NCBI GenBank assembly: GCA_964058805.1
Contig: CAXKVV010000108.1
Span: 1-64,000, forward strand
Direction: 5' to 3'
Length of the DNA stretch: 64,000 bases
Source: Schoenoplectus triqueter
Lineage: Eukaryota > Streptophyta > Magnoliopsida > Poales > Cyperaceae
Of the stretch, positions 13,139 to 22,739 are shown piece by piece; within the stretch, counting starts at the first letter, position 1, and every line of letters begins with the position of its first letter. Below the pieces are notes generated by a model. That model did not search any database and was not told the DNA's origin. It saw nothing but the letters and a program-made list of their open reading frames with translations. A program made the position numbers and the translations under genes.

Positions 13139-13447
13139 ATGGAGGCAAAGTTCTTCCGATTTCTGAAAGTTGTAGGTGTTGGGTTCAAGGCAAGAACTGA
13201 ATCAGCAGGTCGACAGTTGTTTCTAAAACTAGGGTACAGCCACGAGGTTGAATTTGCAGTCCCACCTGCAGTTCGAGTTTTCTGTTTCAAACCAAACATA
13301 ATATGTTGCACTGGTATTGACAAAGATAGGGTGCACCAATTTGCGGGGGCAGTTCGGAGCTGCAAACCACCTGAAGTTTACAAAGGAAAAGGGATTTTGT
13401 ACTTGGATGAAGTTGTAAAGAAGAAACAAGGGAAGAAATCCAAGTGA
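13139..13447 (+). CDS. rpl6: Ribosomal protein L6, mitochondrial type (nuclear-encoded)
   Basis: A 102-residue protein, structural component of the large ribosomal subunit (uL6). The sequence begins MEAKFFRFLKVVGVGFKA and runs through LGYSHEVEFAVPPAVRVF, VRSCKPPEVYKGKGI and a lysine-rich end KKKQGKKSK. This matches the short, mitochondrial-type L6 family of plants, which corresponds mainly to the C-terminal L6 domain. The ATG is chosen because the family begins with MEAKFF and a splice acceptor ends at 13136, two bases upstream. The coding region is a single exon. There is no obvious cleavable presequence, so targeting information would be internal. Protein family assignment is strong; the mitochondrial location is from family knowledge. 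Confidence 0.93.
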   Translation: MEAKFFRFLKVVGVGFKARTESAGRQLFLKLGYSHEVEFAVPPAVRVFCFKPNIICCTGIDKDRVHQFAGAVRSCKPPEVYKGKGILYLDEVVKKKQGKKSK

Positions 13448-13717
13448 TTTGTGATTTTGCTCTCGTGCCTTTCCGTCCCAGAAGTTAGAAACTTTTGCTG
13501 GATGTTTTGAAGAGGCAACGATGGGAGTTGGTCTGATCTGATGCTTTTGTTTAGATATGAAACCTCGATTTTTTTAGCAGAATAATGGTAACTTTTTGAT
13601 GATTTATATAGAGACACGAAAGGGTCAAGTAATATAATTTTTTGGCCCATCTCTTTTTCTCATACTTATAAGTCTCTGCTTGAGCCTCAACAATGGCACA
13701 TGTAGTTTTTACTTGTT
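13448..13717 (+). other. 3' flank of the L6 gene
   Basis: Likely 3' UTR with AT-rich stretches that could serve as polyadenylation signals; no further coding sequence. Confidence 0.4.
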
Positions 13718-13800
13718 AACAACAATAATAACAACAGTTTTTAATCCCAAATAAATTGAGGTGGGTTAGAAATGAAATATAATCGGAAAGCATAAGATTA
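13718..13800 (-). mobile_element. SINE 3'-end fragment (angiosperm domain), copy 1
   Basis: On the plus strand a CAA-rich run is followed by TTTTTAATCCCAAATAAATT and a GGGTTAGAAATGAAA segment. This is the reverse complement of the conserved 3' domain found in many angiosperm SINEs. Two more copies are at 16671-16760 and 55093-55190. Only the 3' end is present; I see no tRNA-like Pol III head. Confidence 0.6.
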
Positions 13801-14600
13801 ATTTAATGTTTTGGATTATTTTTTTGTGATTTTATATCACCCTTAAAACCAACAAAATCGTTTAAAAGTATCTTTAATGAGAGTTTCTAATGAGTTGTTA
13901 AATTTTATGTGTCAATTGTTATTTGAATTTTTGGATTGAATGAGAGTTTCTAATTTAAAAATTATGAAGGATAGTCGTCAAAAATAAAAATTTATTTCTA
14001 AACATTATTTTCATTTAGAAATTCACTTAATTTAGTTCTGAATTTTTTTTTTCCAAAACCAACTAGTGATGGAAAAATTTTGGTGCTGCCAGTTTGACAT
14101 TAAAATTATCTAAATGCTATTAAATAATTTGTGTTTTTGATTTACGATGGAATATGTCCTATGTCCTATAAAAATTTTTAGTCAATCATTAAATAAATGA
14201 TGTGGCTGTTATTAGAAACTGAATTGATTTGTGTTTTGGAGATGCTGTGTAAAAAAGTCAGTTCATTACGTGCCCATCCGTGCTACCTACTTTTTATGAA
14301 TCTGTGCTGCTTCTCTTTCCTCGGTTAAGAAAAGAAAATGAGTGTAGTTTTACGTTTCAGTCTAGAAAACTACGAATTTTGATCAATCTCTTGTCATTTT
14401 CTTCTATTTGTCATTTTTCTTTACATATATTACTTGAAGACATTGCAGTCAGGCACTTGGAACAGATGACTAACTGCTGTTACGTGATTTGCAAGATTTT
14501 ATCATCTAATTTGTGCATTTAATTGCTTGGATGTATATAATTTATCTTACTCTGAAGTGGTACTTAGAATCTAGAAGCATGATCATATATAGTTGATTGT
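13801..14600. other. Intergenic, no feature seen
   Basis: AT-rich with no recognisable gene or repeat. A short open frame around 14280-14520 shows no family motif. Confidence 0.4.
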
Positions 14601-14616
14601 TCTTGTTGTATTGTTC

Positions 14617-14661
14617 AATGCCCGCAAGGTGTTTGATGAAATGCTGAAGTCGAGCGTTACT
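14617..14661 (+). pseudogene. Relic of one pentatricopeptide repeat (PPR)
   Basis: The translation NARKVFDEMLKSSVT is the classic core of a PLS-class PPR motif (ARKVFDEM). It is open upstream for about ten codons, ends at a stop within about ten codons downstream, and no other repeats surround it. PPR proteins have many such repeats, so this is at best a fragment left from a lost or copied gene. Confidence 0.45.
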
Positions 14662-14795
14662 TGCCGTCTCATGTTGTGCTAGCCTTCACTTAGGGGTTTA
14701 GCAATGAAATAGAAAAAGTTGGAATAGAATAGTTATTTCGATGAATTAATTTGCCAAATGAATTTTAGACTAAGTAGAAGAGTGCGGAAGAATGT

Positions 14796-14834
14796 TAATC
14801 CGGTATACCAAGTTATATATGGTATACCGGATTA
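14796..14834. repeat. Perfect hairpin with 15-nt arms
   Basis: TAATCCGGTATACCA at 14796-14810 pairs exactly with TGGTATACCGGATTA at 14820-14834, with a 9-nt AT loop. It sits just before the AT microsatellite. The flanks share the word TTAATTTGCCAAA (about 14746 and 15342), suggesting that both belong to one mobile element. Confidence 0.75.
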
Positions 14835-14849
14835 GCTCTTGTCGGAATA

Positions 14850-15240
14850 ACGATTATTATTTGATTATGTTATATTATATTATTATATCATGATTATAAT
14901 TATAATTATGATTTATTATTATATTATTAGTATGATTATAATTTATTATTATATTATATTATATTATAATTATTTATAATTATTTATTATTATTATATTA
15001 TTATTATGATTATAATTATAATTTATTATTATATTATTATATTATCATTATTATTACTATTACTATTATCATTATTATTATTATTATTACTATTATTATT
15101 ATTATTTTAATTATAATTATAATTTATTATTATTAATATATTATTATATTAAGATTATGAATTATTATTATTATTATTATTATTTTACTATTATTATTAT
15201 CATCATTATTATTGTTAATATCATAATTATTCATATTTTA
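14850..15240. repeat. Degenerate (ATT)n / (TATTA)n microsatellite
   Basis: Nearly 400 bases of interrupted ATT/TTA repeats with scattered TGATTATAATTATAAT words. The open frames through it are artefacts of the repeat. Confidence 0.9.
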
Positions 15241-16095
15241 ACTATTCTGATTAACAACTGCCAAACAATATTTTCTCTCTTCCGAATAGTCAAGAATACC
15301 ACTCTTCCAATACACTATTCTATCACTCTTCCAAAGCTATTCCTTAATTTGCCAAACGAACTCTTATTTAATTATTGTACCAATCAAACCTGTTCATTTC
15401 GATTTCTTTTTATGAAATTCACTCCATTATTTCATTATAAAGTTAATTGAGTAGTTTTATCTTTAGTCACAAGTTGTTACATGTTGTACACATACAGACC
15501 CTCTGATTTTGAATGCTTTAAAAGAAATGTTAGTATTATTTACCCAATTATTAAGCATATAAGTGCACATATTTTTAAGATCTTGGGAGTTGAGAAGAAA
15601 GTAAAACTGGTAATACAAAAGTAAATTCACTATTGTATACTTTGAATGACACGAAATTTCAAAAGTACGTTGATTTAGTTGTTTTCTAATAGCTCTTTTT
15701 CTTTGTAAGCTAAATATAATTAGGTTATATAATTCACTGAATTTGTAAAGACTAATTAACTTATCAGTGTTTTCATTTCTTTTTTATGTTTATAAAGATG
15801 AAACAAGAAAAAAGGGTTTGAAATTACATTTTTATACCTTAAAGGGCGAAATATGTTGAAGTATATTATTTCATGTACACAATTTTATCTCATAAATATG
15901 TCTTTAAATCAGTAATGAAACTGGTTGACCCACCGATTAAACCGGTTGTATTAATAACAGTGAAAAAAGATATGTCAATACATAGAGGATTTTGATTTAA
16001 TTTTAAAGATAGACATAGATATATCAATATTGGAAATCAAAGAACTTCCAAAAATATTAAGGAGACATCTTTAATCAACTTATGTTTCTCATTTT
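15241..16095. other. Intergenic, AT-rich
   Basis: No gene. The first 130 bases contain CTATTC/CTCTTCC-type words that mirror sequence at 14700-14760, so this may be the other side of an element enclosing the microsatellite. Confidence 0.4.
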
Positions 16096-16102
16096 TCTTT
16101 GG

Positions 16103-16875
16103 AAGGGATCACTTGACAATAGTTATCCAGTTTTTATTAATAATAATTATTAAATTAATATTATTAAAAATAAGAGTGAGAACCGTAAAATTTTAAATAT
16201 ATGAATGGCAGCGCGCCACAGCCAGTGGCGCATTTCGTCAAAACCCCACGCAAGTGAGATGGAGAGGCGCTGCGCGTTTTGTATATATAAGAAACAAACG
16301 CGCCACTGGCAGTGGCGCGTTTCATAAAAATAATGAAACGCGCCACTGGCAGTGGCGCACTGTCATTCGTATATTTGAAAATTTATGATTCCCACTCTTA
16401 TTTTTAATAATATTAATTTAATAATAATAATTATTACTAAAAACTGATAGTTATCTTGATAATTTTGACAATAAATCTTCAAATAAGTACGAAAAAATAT
16501 TAAAAATAGAAATAACCTTATAGATACGTTCTTGTACTTATAAATTGATGGTGATTCAAATTTCATATAATTTCATTATTATTTGATAGTCTATCAAGAC
16601 CGTTAAATTAAAACAATTATAAATTACATAATATTATAATGATCTTTGATGGACTAGTAAATAATATTGAAACAACAACAACAACAAAGCCTTTATTCTC
16701 GAATAAATTAGGGTAAGCTAGAAATGAAACCCAATCGGAAAACATAAGATCAAAAATCTCAAATATCAGTGATAATAAAGTTATCACTGATATTTATTTG
16801 AAGATCTTCATATTTATTTGAAGATCAATTATCAATTATCAAAATTATCACGATAATCCATTGTCAAAAGGATCC
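16103..16875. mobile_element. Palindrome-carrying terminal-inverted-repeat element, copy 1
   Basis: The left end GGGATCACTTGACAAT and right end ATTGTCAAAAGGATCCC form terminal inverted repeats. A longer internal inverted repeat (about 16125-16222 against 16345-16455) flanks a GC-rich core. The core holds several short palindromes: 16211-16232, 16296-16322 (AAACGCGCCACTG, one base, then its exact complement) and 16336-16359. A separate hairpin with 15-nt arms (AAATATCAGTGATAA) is at 16761-16795. A SINE fragment is nested at 16671-16760. There is no transposase. A related element is at 18766-19818. Confidence 0.65.
16671..16760 (-). mobile_element. SINE 3'-end fragment (angiosperm domain), copy 2
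   Basis: ACAACAACAACAACAAAGCC followed by a TTAGGGTAAGCTAGAAATGA segment, matching the copies at 13718-13800 and 55093-55190. It is nested in the palindrome-carrying element, so it inserted after that element. Confidence 0.6.
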
Positions 16876-18765
16876 CTTTTTTTTTCCGCCATGGAACTAT
16901 GGGAAGCGCGGAGGCGTCTTTAATTGGCGTATTTATTGATGGACGGGTGTCTGATTGGAGCGAGAGGAAGGCTGCCTTTAGAGGCCTCTTAATTTGGCCT
17001 ATAATGAAATAAATAACAATTAATTGGGGAACCATTACAGGCACAAAAAAACAGATAGTGGTCTTAATCTACCAGCTTGTGATGTTGGCTAACTATAAAC
17101 TACAAAGTTATCGCCATTACTATGCCAAAAGAAGAAAGTGAGATCACCACTAGTAATTTAATTATTTAAGCATGTTCATCATGTCTATAGTATATGTTTA
17201 TGTATCTCCAGGGGCGGCGTTAAGGTGGGCGCCAATCGACGTCCGAATATTTTTAATTTGAAGTTTTCTTTAATTTGAATGTTATATTTTTTTTGATCTG
17301 GACATTCTCTACCGATCATTTTTTATTTCGTCCCCGTGTATCTAGTCAATACTACCCTTTACTAAATGTGATATGGTCGTTACTGTAAGGGGAAAAAAAT
17401 GGAACTTATCTGTTGTTTTTGACAAAAAAATACCCTTGAATTTTTAATTCTGCGCATGGCATACTCCCACTTTTTTATTTAAATGCGACACTTTTTCTTT
17501 TTTAAATTTAAGGGTTTGTCAAGATATTTTTTTATTCTGTTTTCTCTGTTCTCTTGCGCCCATCCATTTCTGTTTACAAATTCAGAAATGCGCATTAAAT
17601 GTAATGATTTTTTTTTACAGCATATGAATGTTTTGACATTCTGTCAAAAGATATATCACAGAAAATTATCATATTTTTTTTTCATTTTTCTCCAACCTAA
17701 ATTTTGAAATCCCTTGGTACCTAGTAGTCTATAGCAAGCAAATTAATTTACATGTTTACTTATAGAAATCTCAAGATTCCTTATCTTAAAAATATTTATT
17801 TATTTTTAGAATTATAAAATACAAATAAAATAACTTATTTCATTTATTATCTGATAATGTAAGGTAAAATGTTTAATCATCATTATTTTTGTTAAATTAA
17901 AAATCTTTTAATTTGAGTACAAAACAATTCCTTCGAGATTATTCATAAGGTGCTATTTAGTAAACTTTTAGTGCGAGATATATTGTTCAATGTTTTAATA
18001 TGTGCACTAGTTTATTTTAAATTGTAATAAAAATATAAAATCAATTTTAGTAGATGATAGATACAAATTAACATAATATGTTTTATTGTGTATGAGAATA
18101 AGTATTTATAAGAGAATAAATTAGATGAAAAAAATAAAATATATTTATATAATGGAATATTTATATTTTCATTTTGCACGATGTTTAAATGAAATTTGAA
18201 TATTTGAAAAATATTTAGAACTCATAAGATCAATACAATTTAAATTTTCATATTTTTATTAAGACTGATTCATTTCAAGTGCCTTAGAATTTTAACCAAA
18301 TTAAAATAGACAAGGATATATACGCATAATGGCTAAGATCACATTTTAATGCGCTTTTCACAATTCTTTTAGTGGGTCCCACGATATTAATTAGTCTTAT
18401 ATTTAATGGCTAATGCATGGTTTAAATCCAACGATTTAGAAGATGAGTGAAAATCAAATTGTTCACTTATGGTGTGTGTACCCACATTGCTCCCCAAACA
18501 GAACAGGTGCTATTAATTATTAGTAATTACCACATGCTGTACAAATATGAAAAAGTCAAAACATTCACAACTGTAGGCTATAATAAACTATGTTTCCAGA
18601 AGATAGTTTAAACTTTAAAGGGTTTAATTCTCTGACGCTTTGGTACTTGTTATTGGTTCTGTGATCTGGTCCTCAGTTGTCACCTCAGGATCATACATCT
18701 TTAATTTGAAATTACTTTCTTACAGCTCAATGCTAAATTGTAATATTTACTATCGCGCGCTATCG
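16876..18765. other. Intergenic, no gene recognised
   Basis: AT-rich. A GC-richer patch at 16890-17000 and another at 17205-17250 look like ends of old transposons but have no clear partner. No open frame shows a family motif. Confidence 0.4.
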
Positions 18766-19818
18766 GGAAAGGATCACTTGACAACCGAATTTTTTAAATA
18801 TTATTAACAATATTAAAAATTAATTATTTAGAAAAAGAAAATTCGAATTCTGTACTCGTGACGGCTTGTAAAGAGAACGAAGACATACAAAGCGTTTCTT
18901 GTGTTATTCCACTGGAATAAGATAAAAGGATTTCATGATACGTTAATCTAATTCGAACGTAATCGTCCTCAGCAATTTTTCATTTCTGAAAAAAACAAAA
19001 AAATTTCTGAGACCGCAACTTCCAGTTGCACATCCAAAAGCTAAGTATGCACTCATTGATTGAGGCTTCACATTTCATTTCTCAAAATAAATTTTTTTTT
19101 TTTTGAGAGTGCAACTTACACTTGCATTCTCAGAAATTTATTTTTAAAATTTTTTAGAAATAAAATGTGAGAGCGGGAACTGAATTATAATATTGAGTGC
19201 ATGCATTCTAAAAACACAGGTGGAGATTGCGTTCCCAAAATTTATTTTAATTTTTATTTTTTTTAGAAATAGAATGTGAGGCTGTAATCATGGGCTTCTG
19301 AGAGCGCAGTTGGCAGTTGCACTCCAAGAATTTTTTTATTTTTTTAGAAATGAAACATCCGCTGAGAATGTAAATAGCAGCTGCGTTCGAACTAGTTATC
19401 GAAATTCATATTTTCTTTTCCTAAAGATTTAATTCTTAATATTATTAGTAATATTTAAAAAAAATTGGCTTGACAATATTAACAATGAATTTTAAATAAA
19501 TACTAAAAAACTTGAAAATAGAAAAATTTATAGATATGTTCTTCTATTTATAGATTGATGGTGATTCAAATTTTATACAATTATTTTATTATTTGATAGT
19601 CCATCAAAGATCATTATATTGGAATCGTTGCAAAGTACATAACATTTTGATGGATTAGCAAATAGTAATAAAATTATATAAAATTTTAATCATCATCAAT
19701 CTATAAGCAGAAAAACATATCTATAATTTTTTTTTTATTTTTAAATTTTTTTATATTTATTTAGAAATCTATTTTCAAAATTATGAACATAATTCATTGT
19801 CCAAGTATCCCTTCCCTG
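18766..19818. mobile_element. Palindrome-carrying terminal-inverted-repeat element, copy 2
   Basis: The left end GGATCACTTGACAA and the right end TTGTCCAAGTATCCCTTCC match the termini of the element at 16103-16875. The right part includes the word ATAGATTGATGGTGATTCAA shared with that copy at about 16540, and again as a complement at 19690-19710. The core (about 19005-19390) has spaced imperfect palindromes of the form GCAACTTCCAGTTGCA and GCGCAGTTGGCAGTTGCAC, separated by A/T runs. Their sequence differs from the palindromes of copy 1. No coding capacity. Confidence 0.6.
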
Positions 19819-20913
19819 TACTATTTGGCCGGAAATTGTTACATTTACTAAAATTATTGCATGATCTGTCGTATTCATTCTTTATTCTCTTTTTGAGAAA
19901 ACTGTTCAGACTTCAGTTCGATTATTAACTCCTTTTGATTTATTCAAGACAAGAAAATGAGATTAAACAAAACCTTCTTCTTTAATGTTTGAAGAAAAAT
20001 AAAATCCATGCCAACGTACAATATTAATAAAACTACAAAGCCATATTGATTATTGTAGGCCCACTTCCACATTAATTCGGGCCACTATGCTGGATTTATA
20101 TTATATATATGGCATGGTTTAGTTTTAATGGGAATTAATTTTATAACACGCTTTCCATTAATCAGTAACTATGGCCACAAACAGAAACATAAAGATTCAC
20201 TTCTAGTGCTTCATGTTTACTTTTGGTAGTGCTCGATCTCAGCTGCGTCCTGCAAAGAAGGTACTGGTTTTATTTTATCGCCACAACCAAGTCATCATTG
20301 AATTGAATTAAGTGTCAAAATAAGGCCCACTCCACGAGCCATAACCATCTGTATACAGTATACTGCATTGCAGTAATGGAGTTTAGTAGATTTACTGTTG
20401 CTATTTCTGCTTGCTTCAGTACTATGGAAATTGTGCCAGCCTTTTCCATTTTTCGATGATGATGACTGAAACATGGTTGAGCCCGAGTTATGTAGAGTGA
20501 TGTACAACTACTCACCGACAGCTCAGATCCAAGAAATTTTATATTTGTCTGTATTCATTTTAGTATTTTACAGTTCCTAGTTTAACAACAAATTGATGTT
20601 ATGGATTATTTTGTTGTCCAAACTTTTTTCTGCACTTCCACTTCATGAATGGATATGAAGGTTAGAGGTTCTACTATGGACTAATTTTTTTTGAAAAAAG
20701 TTGCATTAGAACTAATTATAATAATTGATTTTCACAAATAATAGTAAAATTTAAGTTGACTATGATCCATATCAGAATTGACGATATATTAAATGATTTT
20801 TTTTTGAAAAATTGTTAAATGTAGTTTGAAAATAAGCAATTTAATTATCTACTCCATTAGAAGAAAGTAAATATGTTCTAAAAAATGTAACACTTATACT
20901 TCAAGATGATTTG
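19819..20913. other. Intergenic, no feature seen
   Basis: AT-rich with an isolated mixed-composition patch at 20300-20520. The overlapping short open frames there have no recognisable motif. Confidence 0.4.
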
Positions 20914-20929
20914 ATATATATAGAGTAAG

Positions 20930-21300
20930 ATTATGGTGCTTTGCGTCCGTATATCAAATTTAAAAGTTCAAATGGCCGATTCAAACCGTAGAACATCATT
21001 TTTATATTGAAATATCCTTGGAGATCAAATTATATATTTTTTTTGAAATTTTTTGCTATTTTTTAAATGGGTACGAAATTTACTAATCTAACGATTTTTG
21101 CACCATCCGAAATTAGCGATTTTGTACCCATCTAAAAAATAGTAAAAAAAATAAAAAACATATAAATTTTGATTTTCAAAGATAGTTCAATATGAAGATT
21201 ATGTTTAACGGTTTGGATCAGTCATTTGAACTTTAAAATTTGAGATATGGACACGAAGCACAGGAGGTTTTGTGTTTCGCGACGCACCATAGCCTCACTA
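20930..21300. mobile_element. (TA)n-bounded foldback element, family A, copy 1
   Basis: A single imperfect hairpin about 370 bp long. The left arm has AAAAGTTCAAATGGCCGATT and AATGGGTACGAAATTTAC; the right arm has their complements. Both ends abut TA-dinucleotide runs (20914-20921 and 21299-21310). It has no coding capacity. Related copies are at 32377-32763 and 58409-58705, with a truncated one at 33194-33271. Confidence 0.8.
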
Positions 21301-21318
21301 TATATATATAGAGAGAGA

Positions 21319-21678
21319 GAGTGGAGATACCGTGAGCTTAACTCAAAAAACATATCAAATCATCTTAAAATTTTAATTTATCATTCTCATTAAATTCTTT
21401 ATATGAAAATCTCATGGGATGTAAAAATTTGGAGCGTTTTGAGCTTTTTAAGTCATCGTTTTTAATTTTTGAAAATCAGCTCTAAAAATAATAATAATAT
21501 ATTTAATACTTGAACATCATTTTAAAAAATTAAAAACGGTGACTTAAAAAGCTCAAAACGCTCCAAATTTTTGCATCCCATGAGATTTTCATATAAAGAA
21601 TTTAATGAGAATGATAAATTAAAATTTCGAGATGATTTAATATATTTTTTGAGTTAATCTCACGGTATCTCCACTCTA
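21319..21678. mobile_element. (TA)n-bounded foldback element, family B, copy 1
   Basis: A near-perfect hairpin. GTGGAGATACCGTGAGCTTA at the left is mirrored by CTCACGGTATCTCCAC at the right, with long matching arms containing CTCATTAAATTC and CAAAACGCTCC. It starts at the TA run that ends the family A element and ends at another TA run (21677-21696), so the two elements share a boundary. Confidence 0.85.
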
Positions 21679-21696
21679 TATATATATATATATATA

Positions 21697-22640
21697 GTAA
21701 AAATATAGTGAACTTAAGCTCACAAATGCCTTTTTATATTCATATATATTATTTTTTTTTAAAACAGAAGGCCTCCGTGAGCTTAATATTGAATTATTTT
21801 AAAATTTAATATTCCAAATTTTAAAATTTCCATATTATCTCAGAATTTAAATATGTTGCTCTGATTAGTTTTACATAATATGCGCTGATGTGAACAAGTT
21901 ATATTTGCAAGGTGGTTCACAAAACATACCGCCACATAAAATCCGAATTTCGAATCCAGATCATCATCACATATTCACATTGCTTTGCAATATAATCCAT
22001 TATAATCCATCTAGTCTCCAACCACGAACCACCCAATTTCTCTTCTTTGGCATCTAACATATTAAAGAGCCTCCTTAGTTGTTGTAGGACACGACCTTAA
22101 AAACGAGCTACGCTTGGCCCAAAAAATATATAGAACTACAGTTAATTTGATAAAGACTCCAACAATTTGATAAAGACTCCAACAATTTGATAAAGACTCC
22201 AACAATTATACACATTTTTGGGCTTTATCCTTAGCATATATTATTACTAATTATGCAATGCTATTTCGTTGTTATTAATAATAAGCATCTCGGACTGTTA
22301 AATAATTTTACAATTACAAAACATGATTCTGGTTTAATTAGCCATTAACTTCAATATATATCCAAGATAAAAGAAACTTCAATACATATCAATTTTGTTG
22401 AAATACAGTCAAAAAATTAGGCCAGACGTCACATCTCTAATATATCGACAATTCGACACACACTTGTATGAGAGTTGTGTGTGTTAAACTAATGCTACAA
22501 CATCGGTCCCCACAACGCGCGCCATGACCCCTTGTCATCCTTTGAAAATATAATAACCCGCATGGACCTTTTAATACCAGTTAACGGGTTTCATTACAAA
22601 AATCTTTAAGAGTTGCTTCCCTTAGTTTTTCTTGCATGTA
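21697..22640. other. Upstream region of GDSL gene 1
   Basis: AT-rich intergenic DNA. It contains a perfect triple 20-bp tandem repeat of TTTGATAAAGACTCCAACAA at 22146-22205. No other gene. Confidence 0.6.
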
Positions 22641-22655
22641 TTTAAATAGCTAGCC

Positions 22656-22663
22656 TATATATA
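22656..22663 (+). promoter_or_regulatory. Putative TATA box of GDSL gene 1
   Basis: TATATATA followed by a CT-containing stretch, 77 bases before the chosen ATG. A reasonable plant core promoter spacing, but not tested. Confidence 0.4.
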
Positions 22664-22739
22664 CTCTCCATTGAGCTTTGTATATGCAAACAACATCTTT
22701 AGGCCCTTGTCATCACAAAATAGAGGGCACAAGGGCATA

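Noticed and set aside
13120..13365. Minus-strand frames overlapping the L6 gene
   Set aside because: Shadows of the real L6 coding frame.
15157..15450. Open frame beginning with a tyrosine run
   Set aside because: It is a translation of the ATT microsatellite.
20295..20515. Overlapping minus-strand frames in a mixed-composition patch
   Set aside because: No motif, no splice context, and only about 70 codons.
22671..22739. Upstream in-frame ATG for GDSL gene 1
   Set aside because: It would place 23 polar residues before the signal peptide, and it lies only a few bases after the putative TATA box.
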